Below, in pieces: positions 16,003 through 23,236 of a stretch of DNA of 23,236 nt (within the stretch, counting starts at the first letter, position 1; each line of letters opens with the position of its first letter). Origin of the DNA: Verrucomicrobiota bacterium (GTDB lineage: Bacteria > Verrucomicrobiota > Verrucomicrobiia > Chthoniobacterales > UBA10450). The translations under genes and the position numbers were made by a program. The notes below the pieces were generated by a model that saw only the letters and a list, made by a program, of their open reading frames with translations, had not been told where the DNA came from and searched no databases. The stretch is taken from assembly GCA_003219095.1 (NCBI GenBank), contig QHPM01000282.1, positions 1 to 23,236 on the forward strand. Direction: 5' to 3'.

Positions 16003-17643
16003 CTAGTCCTCGCCAGATGTGTCGATAGCGAGTGATGAGAAAGGCGAGAAGCCTTTTTCCGATGCGGTAGCCCAAATCAAGGCACATCGGCCGGCGCCAG
16101 CCGAAATCTGCACCCGGTGATGTCCGGACTGGAGGAAACGCGGGCCGTCAAATGACGTTCCGTCAATGAGGGCAGCGAAGTTCCCTTGCTCAAAAACAAG
16201 CGTGTAGCGTGTAGGAATGGCAAGATCCACATCGTAGGTCGCCGGGAAATTTTCTTTTGCAGGTTCAAGCATCTTCCCGAGCACGCGGACACGCCAGGCC
16301 ACGGCGAGATAGTTGTGCTCGATAAAATTGCGTGCTCGAGGCGGAGTTCGGTGCGTCATCGCAATCGGCGCCCGCGTGGCAATAAGTCGTTCGGGGATGT
16401 CGTCTTTAATCAGGCCGCGCTCCAGCCGCTGAATCGTCAATTTTTCGAGCGCGTAATAAAATGCTCTGCGACGAAAAACCGCTTCGCCTTTCGCGTCCAG
16501 GACGAAATCGCTTTTGTGCGTTAACCTCAACACATTCGAGATCATGCCGATCTTTTCGTCCATGGCACGCCGACGCGGCGGGTCGGTCAAAAGGAGAATG
16601 GTTATTTCGGCAAGCACTACGAAACTCAGCGCGAGTAACTCGTATCGGGAGCGGGCGGGCGGCTCGAACAGTATAGCCGAGCAAGAGACAACACGCGATA
16701 GAGGTCACCGCAACGATTGCAACGCGATCGCGCTTGGCGACATCGATGGTTTTGCGCCAGCTGTAATAACCTGCGCTCACCGCAAGCGTGGCCAAGGGAA
16801 GAATTACTATTACTCGCGTCAATGGCGTAGGCCGGAAGAAACCGGGCAGCACATTGTGCTGCAGCACGCAGTAATAAAAATTCGGCAGCGCCCCTTTCGA
16901 CGCGAAGAAGATGACGACGCTTACCGGAACAAGAGCGGCGCCGAAAAGCGCAGTAGCAGCAAGGATAAAAAGCTTTCTCCAATCAATCGCACTTCTGCGG
17001 ATCATCTTGCCAATCAAGATGGCGACCAGCGCCGTGGCCAACGCCACCAAGAGCGCGCTCGTCTTCATCGAAGTGGCAAAGCTGGCCCCGAGCGCGGCTC
17101 CGGCAAGAAATGCACTGCTCGTTTTAAACGGCCGCTGCAGCAGGGCCAGCATCAACAACAGCCAAAGCGGCGCCCATAAATCATCGGTCCGGAATTCTGA
17201 GGACTTGACGAAAACCAGAGCGAAAAAAAATAGAGAGGAATCATTGCCAGGCGCATCGGAATAACGATGTCGGCCCGCTCGCCGAGCGCGCGGAAGAGCG
17301 GAGAACAGAGGAACTGAAACAGCGGCGAATGATTATCGAACAAGTCGCGGTAGGGCAGCAGGCCATTGGCCCAGCCCCAGATGACGTGCAGGTGCTGCGT
17401 CTCGTCGGAGTCAATGCGAAAGGCGAATAGGTAGATGACTTTCAGTGCGACGAGCAGCGCGAGAAGTAAAAGCGGGATGACGTATTCCAGCCGGTAGGTT
17501 AGATGGCGAGGCACAGCAGAATCTCTGACACTGAGCGGAAGACGGAGGGAGCAAATAATTTGTCGATCTTGCGTCTTGTCGATAGAGTTGCCGCCCACAA
17601 TAGAGGTCACATCGCGCAAATTGAACGCAAAAGTACGTCGCAT
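16003..17643 (-). pseudogene. GT-C family (PMT/ArnT-like) membrane glycosyltransferase, frameshifted
   Basis: Three minus-strand frames together make one polytopic glycosyltransferase. Frame 1 (ATG 17643 down to about 17212) has a TM helix at residues 53-73, the GT-C DSDE loop motif near 78-81, then WGWANGLLPYRDLFDNHSPLF. At about 17210 it passes out of frame into SSEFRTDDLWAPLW; relatives as I recall them have some 25-30 residues between these blocks, so an internal deletion is likely. The second frame encodes several TM helices down to about 16675, where LLLGY passes into LFEPPARSRYELL in a third frame by a small indel; this continues to TAG 16003 with a soluble C-terminal tail. Two lesions in one gene, one a sizeable deletion, point to genuine decay. 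An enzyme of this type would transfer a sugar from a polyprenyl-phosphate donor in the inner membrane. Confidence 0.8.
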
Positions 17644-17686
17644 CGTTATTGGTTGCGGTCAGCAGACCCTCCTTCAGATCCACAAA

Positions 17687-18318
17687 TTGATTGGCCGGTA
17701 CTCGCTAATCGGCGACCGTCCCTTTTTTTCGCCGCAGCAATTTCCCTGGCATGAAAGTCTGACGTCGAACTGGGGTACGATTCGGGCCGAGCTCGACGAA
17801 GTATTGAAGAAGCGAGAACACCTGCCAAACATCCAGGAGCTATCGCCTGATCAGGCGGAAATCACAGAAGGCGACAACTGGAAAACATTTTTCTTTTTCG
17901 CGTACGGCTTAACGGCTGAACCGAATTGCCGGCGATGTCCGGAGACGGCACGCCTGCTCAAAAGCGTGCCCGGAATTAAGACTGCTTTCTTCTCGATCCT
18001 CAAGCCGCACGCGCACATCCCCGAGCACTGCGGCGCCTACAAGGGTGTCATTCGTTATCATTTGGGCATGATTGTTCCAAAACCAGAAGAGGCCTGTCGC
18101 ATCAAGGTTGGTGGCCAAACCGCACACTGGCGGGAGGGAGAAGGCATTTTTTTTGACGACACCTTCCGTTGATGGATGTGGTGCGTCCATTGCGGTTTCC
18201 GATCTCGCTGCTCAACGCTTTTATCATTCGATTGATCGCGGCTTCCCCATTTATTCAGGATGCAGCGAGGAATTACGAGCAGTGGGAGCGCCGGGTCTCA
18301 GCAATTTGGGACAAATAA
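17687..18318 (+). pseudogene. Aspartyl/asparaginyl beta-hydroxylase, broken before the second iron ligand
   Basis: Belongs to the 2-oxoglutarate/Fe(II) aspartyl/asparaginyl beta-hydroxylase family. From TTG 17687 (the frame is open back to 17576, antisense to the glycosyltransferase start) it reads GDRPFFSPQQFPW, SPDQAEIT, RCPETARLL, KTAFFSILKPHAHIPEHCG and YKGVIRYHLG, all typical. It reaches FFDDTFR and hits TGA at 18170-18172. Family members continue with a HEVWN-like block carrying the second iron-binding His (His725 in human AspH); that block is missing. The expected tail then resumes in another frame at ATG 18172 (MDVVRPLRFP, SPFIQDAARN) and ends at TAA 18316-18318. So roughly 13-16 codons were lost with a net frameshift. 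The metal site is incomplete and the product is probably inactive. It is divergent from the broken glycosyltransferase. Confidence 0.82.
17903..17963 (+). repeat. Direct repeat, right copy (hydroxylase core)
   Basis: Right member of the pair described at 14674-14734, inside the nearly full-length beta-hydroxylase pseudogene. Of 7 differences between the copies, 2 are silent third-position changes and the rest change residues, so this is an old divergence and not a fresh duplication. Confidence 0.8.
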
Positions 18319-18356
18319 AGCGGCCCCGATCTTCCCATGGTTTCTGACTAAAAGTC

Positions 18357-18384
18357 TTGTGACGTGTCGCGTCCTCGCTAAAAT
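18357..18384 (+). promoter_or_regulatory. Possible sigma-70-type promoter for the SPT-like gene
   Basis: TTGTGA (18357-18362) and TAAAAT (18379-18384) are separated by 16 bp and would start transcription about 40 nt before ATG 18434. Both hexamers are near consensus (TTGACA/TATAAT). It lies in the 115-bp gap after the hydroxylase pseudogene, where a promoter is expected. Sequence match only. Confidence 0.35.
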
Positions 18385-18433
18385 GGCTGCCCCGATATGG
18401 AAGGTTGCCGCGGCGATCAACTGGCCATAAGGA

Positions 18434-19696
18434 ATGAACGAACAAGACCCTGCAAAACTTAGTCTGAGCAATTTTCTCGCTGGGGAAACCGGCGATCCGC
18501 TGCAGGCGCCTCCCAGTTTTACCAAGTGGATGCAGGTCGGCGCATGGGCGGTGAAACTTTACGAGCCGGAGCTTTTGGCGTCGGCCGATGCGCGCACCAC
18601 CATCGAATACGGCGGCAAACCGCAGCAGGTCATTAATCTCTGCTCCTACAATTATCTCGGACTAGCCAATCATCGCGAAGTAATTGCCGCCGCCCAGGAA
18701 GCTCTCAAAACTCACGGTCTTGGTGCTTGCGGATCGCCCATGCTTTCGGGGATGACGGACTTGCACCGCGAACTCGAGCGTCAAATCGCTGAGTTCCTGG
18801 ACCGTGAAGACGCCATGCTCTTTAACAGCGGATTTGGTGGAGCACTCGGCACGATTTCCGGCCTGCTTCGCAAAACTGATGTTGCCCTTCTGGACAATCG
18901 TTCCCACTTGAGCCTGCGGGACGGCGCGGTGTTGTCGCGTTGCCGCACCGAAAAATTTGAACATAACGATCCGGATTCGCTGGAGGCTGCCCTCGCTCGA
19001 CAACAAGGGCGCCGTCAGCTGGTTATTATCGAAGGGATTTACTCTATGGACGGCGACTTCGGGAAGCTGCCGGAATTGCTTGCCGTTGCTGACGCTTATG
19101 GTGCGAAGGTTTTTGTGGACGAAGCCCATTCCATTCTCGGATGCGGCGAAAACGGGCGCGGTGCGGCGGAGAAATTTGGAGTTCAAGACCGCTTTCCGCT
19201 TGTTTACGGGACATTTTCGAAGGCGTTCGGCGCGCTGGGAGGATTTGTAGCGGGGCCAAAAGAAACCCTCCAGTATCTGCGTTTCTATGCCCATCCCTAC
19301 GTCTACTCCTGCGCACTTCCGCCCGTGATAATTGCGGCTATTCTCAAAGCTCTCGAGATCGCAAGACGAGAGCCGGAACTACGAACGCGGCTTTGGGAAA
19401 ACGCCGATTATTTCCACGCCCAGCTTCGGGCTCTGGGGATCGATACCGGCGCATCCACAACTTACGTGATGCCGCTTGTCATCGGTGATCGGGAGCGAAT
19501 GTATCGGCTGGGACATGAATTGCGGCGGCGCGGTCTTTGGGTCGCGCCGGTGGATTATCCAGCCGTTCCGCAAGACAGAATTTGCTTCCGCGCCTGCGTG
19601 ACCTCTCAGCATACCCGGGCCGATTTGGATGAAGCGCTGAATATTCTGGCCGACACGCTCGTTCCCGGGATGATGCAGAGCGTCGCTCACGCCTAA
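18434..19696 (+). CDS. spt: Serine palmitoyltransferase-like alpha-oxoamine synthase
   Basis: A PLP-dependent enzyme of 420 residues that most likely condenses L-serine with an acyl-CoA (or acyl-ACP) to 3-ketosphinganine, the first step of sphingolipid synthesis. Visible catalytic residues: His158 (NRSHLS, stacks on PLP), Asp229 and His232 (VDEAHS), and Schiff-base Lys263 (GTFSKAFG); the glycine-rich GLGACGSPMLSG lies at 95-106. Spacing and length are almost the same as Sphingomonas SPT as I recall it (420 residues; His159, Asp231, His234, Lys265). Sister enzymes BioF and Kbl share the fold, so substrate choice rests mainly on this match and on the neighbouring acyltransferase-like, glycosyltransferase and CDP-alcohol transferase genes. 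It is convergent with the GNAT gene, 27 bp apart. AAGGA abuts the ATG too closely to be a normal SD. Confidence 0.85.
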   Translation: MNEQDPAKLSLSNFLAGETGDPLQAPPSFTKWMQVGAWAVKLYEPELLASADARTTIEYGGKPQQVINLCSYNYLGLANHREVIAAAQEALKTHGLGACGSPMLSGMTDLHRELERQIAEFLDREDAMLFNSGFGGALGTISGLLRKTDVALLDNRSHLSLRDGAVLSRCRTEKFEHNDPDSLEAALARQQGRRQLVIIEGIYSMDGDFGKLPELLAVADAYGAKVFVDEAHSILGCGENGRGAAEKFGVQDRFPLVYGTFSKAFGALGGFVAGPKETLQYLRFYAHPYVYSCALPPVIIAAILKALEIARREPELRTRLWENADYFHAQLRALGIDTGASTTYVMPLVIGDRERMYRLGHELRRRGLWVAPVDYPAVPQDRICFRACVTSQHTRADLDEALNILADTLVPGMMQSVAHA

Positions 19697-19723
19697 CGAG
19701 TATTTGATTGCGGGGCACCGCCA

Positions 19724-20857
19724 TCAGAGAAATTTTCGGTATACTCGATAGCGTTTGTAAATTTCACCGCCCCACTTCTCATATTCGGTGCACATGAGCC
19801 GATTGGTCTCAAGAACGAGATGACTGTCGAGGGTTTTGAACTTCCGTCGGATGGCCGACTCGATCAGAGCCTTACCTAGCAAGACGTCGATCCCGATGCC
19901 GCGCAGCTCTGGGTGAACCGCACCGAGTAACAAGTCGAGCTGGTCGGACTTCTTTTGCGCAGCCAAAATTCGTAAAAAACCAAACGGCCAGAGTTTTCCC
20001 TTCGCTTCTTTTATCCCGCGACTGATGTCGGGAATTGCGACGATAAATCCGGCGATTCGGCCCTTTTCGTCAGTCACCATCTTAAGGAACTCGGGATCGA
20101 GAATGGGGAGATATTGGCGACTAAGTTTGTTGATTTCCTGGTCGCTCATGGGAGTGAAGCCCAGCAAACCGGTGAATGTCTCGTTCACGAGTTGCAGCGC
20201 AGGAACGATATGGGGTTTGATTTGCCGCTTCGTCGAGCACTCCACCAGCTTTAATTTCGGATTTCGGCTTATCCGCCGAAAAACCCGCTCGATCGCATGC
20301 GGGATTTGTTCCGGCAGCGAAATTTGATAGGAAACGCAATCGATTTCTTTTTCGTACCCTTCGCCTTCGATCAAACCGGGCAGATAAGGAGGATTCGTCG
20401 GCGTGGCAATAACAGGCAGATATTCGAACCCTTCGATCTGCGCTCCCTGCGGGTCCTTGTCGGAAAATCCAAAGGGACCGATAATTTTGTTCATCCCGTG
20501 CCTCTTGGCCCATTGCTCGACAAATTGGAGCAAGGCATGCGCAACGCTGGCGTCGTCGACGCAATCCAGCTGAAAAAAACGCGCCGTTTGTTCGTTATTC
20601 TGGTCGTTGTGCTTGCGGTTTATAATCCCCATTACGCGTCCAACGAGCTGCCCGTTCAGGCTGGCCAGGACACGGACTACATCGGAATGCGTCAGGGCCG
20701 GGTTATGCCGTGAATCGTTAGATCTCCATTCATCGGCATAGATGGGTGGCACCCAATTTTCGTACTCCCGATACAACTTTTCAGGCAGATGAATGTAGCG
20801 GCGCAGTGTTCGGCGATCGCTCACCTCGCGCAAAATCACCGAAGCGGCATCTACCAT
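19724..20857 (-). CDS. GNAT-fold acyltransferase-like protein, candidate ceramide synthase
   Basis: A 377-residue protein with no signal peptide or TM helix. ATG 20857 follows the GT2 stop by 19 bp, so the two are likely co-transcribed. Its N-terminal half has blocks I associate with a two-part GNAT-like family: NWVPPIYADE (34-43), LVGRVMGIINRKHN (71-84), GPFGFSDKDPQG (127-138), then a PPYLPGLIEGEGYEKEID stretch; the C-terminal half has a second acetyltransferase-like core (GRIAGFIVAIPD, then LGAVHPELRGIGI, resembling the acyl-CoA pyrophosphate loop). I recall relatives encoded beside serine palmitoyltransferase genes, and the ceramide synthase described in Caulobacter is a GNAT-type enzyme. 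N-acylation of a sphingoid base is therefore a reasonable but unproven role. Confidence 0.72.
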   Translation of the reverse strand: MVDAASVILREVSDRRTLRRYIHLPEKLYREYENWVPPIYADEWRSNDSRHNPALTHSDVVRVLASLNGQLVGRVMGIINRKHNDQNNEQTARFFQLDCVDDASVAHALLQFVEQWAKRHGMNKIIGPFGFSDKDPQGAQIEGFEYLPVIATPTNPPYLPGLIEGEGYEKEIDCVSYQISLPEQIPHAIERVFRRISRNPKLKLVECSTKRQIKPHIVPALQLVNETFTGLLGFTPMSDQEINKLSRQYLPILDPEFLKMVTDEKGRIAGFIVAIPDISRGIKEAKGKLWPFGFLRILAAQKKSDQLDLLLGAVHPELRGIGIDVLLGKALIESAIRRKFKTLDSHLVLETNRLMCTEYEKWGGEIYKRYRVYRKFL

Positions 20858-20876
20858 CGATGTTGGTCCTGAGCGC

Positions 20877-21602
20877 TTACCGAACTGGCTTCCATTCCTT
20901 CGAAACGACCCTCCCGCGAAGAGACAAAGAGATTGTATTCACAAAGAAAAGCAGAGTCATCCATGTCCAACCAACTTGGTGTTGCCTTCGTCCGCTATGC
21001 AAAACGATCAGGTCAGGTTCGAACATCGTTCTGCCAATTCGTCCCAATCGACGGAAAAGATCACGATCTTCGCACGTGACCAGATCTTCGCGATAGCCAC
21101 CAATTGTAACGAAGGCATCCCTCCTCACCATTTGAAGTTCGCCGCCGGCTGCATCACCGCGATGCCGCACATTGTTTTGCAGCCGACTCACAAAATTCAT
21201 CAAGTTCCACATTGCCCGGTCAGCCATTGTCTCTTGTTCCGGTAAAACGCGTACCTGACCGGTTAACCCAACCAGGTTCTTATCACGCGCGAAATGAGAG
21301 AGCGCCTTGTTGAAAAAAGCATCCGGATCCGGAATTGCGCAATCGGCATCGGTAAAGAATAAGATGTCGCCGCGGGCGGCCTTTGCTCCGGCGTTGCGGC
21401 CCTGGGAAATCGTCTGGCGCGTTTTGCCGTCGAAGGAGATTACTTTATCGGCGAACTTTCCTGCGATTCCGACCGTGGCATCGCTGCTGCCGCCATCGGA
21501 AACGATGATCTCGTGCGGGATCGACAACTTCGATTTGAGATGGCCGAGCGTTGTTCCAATACACTTTTCTTCTTCGAGCGTGGGAACGATAATGGAAAGC
21601 AC
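20877..21602 (-). CDS. Family 2 glycosyltransferase
   Basis: A GT-A fold glycosyltransferase, 241 residues from GTG 21602. It opens with LSIIVPTLEEEKCIG, carries VSDGGSSDAT (35-44), a QGRNAGAKAARG loop (68-78), the metal-binding DxD as Asp85/Asp87 (FTDADC), and an ED motif in CEDRDLFRRLG; a hydrophobic C-terminal stretch (WTWMTLLFFVNTISL) suggests membrane attachment. The frame is open to an ATG at 21719, but those first ~15 codons translate the palindromic repeat (RDPSTSLGMTR), so I reject that start; ATG 21674 is also possible. It is first in a two-gene operon with the GNAT protein, divergent from the CDP-alcohol transferase. Given the setting it could glycosylate a sphingolipid or ceramide; the sugar and acceptor are unknown. 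Confidence 0.85.
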   Translation of the reverse strand: MLSIIVPTLEEEKCIGTTLGHLKSKLSIPHEIIVSDGGSSDATVGIAGKFADKVISFDGKTRQTISQGRNAGAKAARGDILFFTDADCAIPDPDAFFNKALSHFARDKNLVGLTGQVRVLPEQETMADRAMWNLMNFVSRLQNNVRHRGDAAGGELQMVRRDAFVTIGGYREDLVTCEDRDLFRRLGRIGRTMFEPDLIVLHSGRRQHQVGWTWMTLLFFVNTISLSLRGRVVSKEWKPVR

Positions 21603-21669
21603 TGTAGGTTTGTGGTTCTTTTTTTTGAAAAGATGATAGCAAATTATCTTATAAACGACCTGCCATCTC

Positions 21670-21760
21670 GTCATCCCGAGCGAAGTCGAGGGATCCCGTG
21701 GCCGAACTCCCGGTAACATGCCAGGATTCTTCGACGGCGCATCGCTTCGCTCAGAATGAC
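21670..21760. repeat. REP/MITE-like palindromic intergenic repeat
   Basis: Left arm GTCATCCCGAGCGAAG (21670-21685) pairs with right arm CTTCGCTCAGAATGAC (21745-21760), 14 of 16 positions complementary. An inner pair TCGAGGGATCC (21686-21696) and GGATTCTTCGA (21724-21734) matches 9 of 11. The arms match a palindromic motif I know as widely scattered in bacterial genomes. It occupies the divergent region between the GT2 gene and the CDP-alcohol transferase, ending 9 bp before ATG 21770. Confidence 0.75.
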
Positions 21761-21769
21761 AGCGTTATT

Positions 21770-23236
21770 ATGATTCGTGGGATTCTGATTTTTGCGAACG
21801 AAACAGCGGATTGGAAAGTGGCCGGACTTCGCCAACTCGACCGGCTACTTCTTGCAATCGATCATTCCGCGCGCGAAACGCACACCGCGATTCGTGTCTA
21901 CATCCATTCATCGACCAACGAAGAATCGATTCCGGCGATAAAGCCTGCGGTGAAATTGAATTCGGCGCAGTTGCACACGACGCTCGAGGAATTCAACGCC
22001 AAGGCGGGGCTGATTGCTGCGATCAGCACCCGGCTTGTTCCAGCACGCGATTTTTTTTCTGCTCTCGTAAGCAATCTGATCCCGAGGGCAAGCATGCCCG
22101 GTCTCATCGTCACTCTTGACGCGATGACGGCGGGATCCATCGATAAAGTCGAGCACCAGCTTTGGGAGATTGAGGAGAAGATCGACAAGGCCAATCGGAA
22201 AAATGGTGAGGAACTAACCTGGGGTTTTCTGCGAGAGCGATCCGATATTGTCCCGGCGGAAAAGCGACTCTTGCGCGAATCGAGCAAATCGCAGGACGGA
22301 TTCATCGCTCGTGCTCTCAATCGTCCGCTCTCGCGCATGGTTAGTCGATGGCTGCTGCGTTTCCCGCTGTCGCCAAATCGTTGGACCATCCTTTTTGGCT
22401 TAATCGGACTTGTCGCGATGATGTTCTTGATCCGCGGCGATTACTTTGGCTTCGCTATCGGCGCGATTCTCTTTCAACTGTATAGCGCTTTGGATGGTTG
22501 CGATGGGGAGATCGCGCGCGTCAGGTATCTCGAATCCGAATCGGGCCGCAAATTGGATCAAATCTTTGATCGCGTGGCCGGTTTACTCTTCGTAATCTGC
22601 CTCGGCATTGGCTTGTCGCGTCAGTCCGCAATTTCGGAAGGCATGCGTGGATTCTATATTCTCGAGGCCGTGATTTCTGCGATTTTGATTGGTATCGTCG
22701 AATCGTTCCTGACTCGAACTCCGCTGGACGAAGACCTTGCCGCCAATCGGGCGAGCCCGGATATCTACTCGCATTACGCAACCAGAAACAGAGAAAGCTT
22801 CAATGAAGGCGATCAGTTGAAGCTTTGGATGATCAAGCATTCCGGCCTGCTTCACATTAGTGCTGGTATCACTTCATTCGTTTCCGATTTGACCAAACGA
22901 GATGTTTTTAATTTCGTCTTCATGTCGATCATCGTTTGCGGCCGACCCAGCTGGGTTTTGCATATTATCGCCGCCTGTGCCTGCACCATCATGATCTTCG
23001 CTCTCAAGAATCTTTTTAACCGCGCCGCTGGGCGCGAACCACGCCCGCCTCCCGTGACCGACACGAATCACGACTTCGATGGCGTCGTGATTTTGGCCGA
23101 TGAGTCTGCCAATTGGAGAATTGGCGGACTGCGCCAGCTTGAGCGTCTTATCCTGGCTTTGAATGAATTCGCGGAAGCCGCTGAGTATCAGCATGAGATT
23201 GGGGTAGTCGTTTTCTGGGAACCGAAAATTCCGCCG
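21770..23236 (+). CDS. CDP-alcohol phosphatidyltransferase with nucleotidyltransferase-like domains, partial
   Basis: Open from ATG 21770 to the window edge: 489 residues, 3' end missing. Residues about 1-160 resemble a sugar-nucleotidyltransferase fold (GILIFANE, then GLRQLDRLLLAI, where active enzymes have LAAGxGxR and LERxL), but the glycine-rich nucleotide loop is lost. A linker with SQDGFIARALNRPLSR leads to a membrane domain (about 200-415) with the full CDP-alcohol phosphotransferase signature: Asp242, Asp245-Gly246, Ala249-Arg250, Gly259, Asp263, Asp267. Around 437-465 a second copy of the N-terminal start appears (GVVILADES, GLRQLERLILAL). The layout recalls the IPCT-DIPPS fusion of archaeal inositol-phosphate synthesis. 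Beside SPT-like and acyltransferase genes it probably transfers a phospho-alcohol, perhaps phosphoinositol, to a lipid; the substrate is not determined. Confidence 0.85.
   Translation, partial: MIRGILIFANETADWKVAGLRQLDRLLLAIDHSARETHTAIRVYIHSSTNEESIPAIKPAVKLNSAQLHTTLEEFNAKAGLIAAISTRLVPARDFFSALVSNLIPRASMPGLIVTLDAMTAGSIDKVEHQLWEIEEKIDKANRKNGEELTWGFLRERSDIVPAEKRLLRESSKSQDGFIARALNRPLSRMVSRWLLRFPLSPNRWTILFGLIGLVAMMFLIRGDYFGFAIGAILFQLYSALDGCDGEIARVRYLESESGRKLDQIFDRVAGLLFVICLGIGLSRQSAISEGMRGFYILEAVISAILIGIVESFLTRTPLDEDLAANRASPDIYSHYATRNRESFNEGDQLKLWMIKHSGLLHISAGITSFVSDLTKRDVFNFVFMSIIVCGRPSWVLHIIAACACTIMIFALKNLFNRAAGREPRPPPVTDTNHDFDGVVILADESANWRIGGLRQLERLILALNEFAEAAEYQHEIGVVVFWEPKIPP

Noticed and set aside
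16186..17264. Several plus-strand frames (up to 221 codons) opposite the glycosyltransferase
   Set aside because: They are antisense shadows of a GC-rich membrane-protein gene, rich in Arg/Ser/Gln and lacking recognisable domains.
18072..18347. 91-codon plus-strand frame overlapping the hydroxylase end
   Set aside because: It is out of frame with both conserved halves of the hydroxylase and has no family features.
19710..19721. GCGG-GGCA-CCGC hairpin between the convergent SPT-like and GNAT genes
   Set aside because: A four-bp stem without a T-tract on either strand is too weak to call a terminator.
21603..21719. Longer GT2 protein starting at ATG 21719
   Set aside because: Its first residues translate the palindromic repeat, a familiar spurious peptide; the GT2 fold starts at GTG 21602.

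Overview
The window reads as soil Verrucomicrobiota (Chthoniobacterales / 'Udaeobacter'-like), with Acidobacteriota the main alternative. The clues are a giant secreted delta-60-repeat protein with the tandem C-terminal modules common in those groups, a FecR-TPR-barrel fusion beside a CHASE2 adenylate cyclase, a large TonB-dependent receptor, a bacterial sphingolipid-type locus, and few recognisable Shine-Dalgarno sites. This assignment is inference from gene content; there is no rRNA or marker gene here. I saw no tRNA, rRNA, CRISPR array, transposase or integrase.

Region 1 (1-10694, plus strand) is a tight three-gene operon. It runs from a secreted ~1,614-residue delta-60/Ig-like protein, through a FecR-TPR-outer-membrane-barrel fusion 14 bp later, to a CHASE2 class III adenylate cyclase whose TTG start overlaps the preceding stop (TTGA). 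Together they look like a cell-surface module that could link outer-membrane or periplasmic events to cytoplasmic cAMP. A perfect 7+1+7 dyad lies upstream.

Region 2 (10695-14624) starts with about 450 bp of non-coding DNA holding two clear inverted repeats. A complete TonB-dependent receptor follows, then a 94-residue secreted protein that resembles only the TonB-box and first plug segment of such a receptor.

Region 3 (about 14640-18318) is decaying DNA. On the minus strand a GT-C (PMT/ArnT-like) glycosyltransferase gene, broken by an internal deletion and a second frameshift, lies upstream of an apparently intact PIG-L deacetylase gene. This pair is bracketed by two directly repeated copies of aspartyl/asparaginyl beta-hydroxylase sequence. 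The right-hand copy is nearly full length but has lost the segment with the second iron-binding histidine. The left-hand copy is only a ~60-100 bp relic lying antisense within the 3' end of the PIG-L gene.

Region 4 (18319-23236) looks like lipid synthesis. It has a serine palmitoyltransferase-like alpha-oxoamine synthase (plus), a convergent operon of a GT2 glycosyltransferase and a GNAT-fold acyltransferase-like protein (minus), and a divergent plus-strand CDP-alcohol phosphatidyltransferase that runs off the window. A plausible reading is sphingoid-base formation, N-acylation and head-group addition. The last protein has a degenerate nucleotidyltransferase-like N-terminus, a perfect CDP-alcohol phosphotransferase signature, and the start of a second copy of its N-terminal domain at the window edge. 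A 91-bp palindromic intergenic repeat separates the divergent genes.
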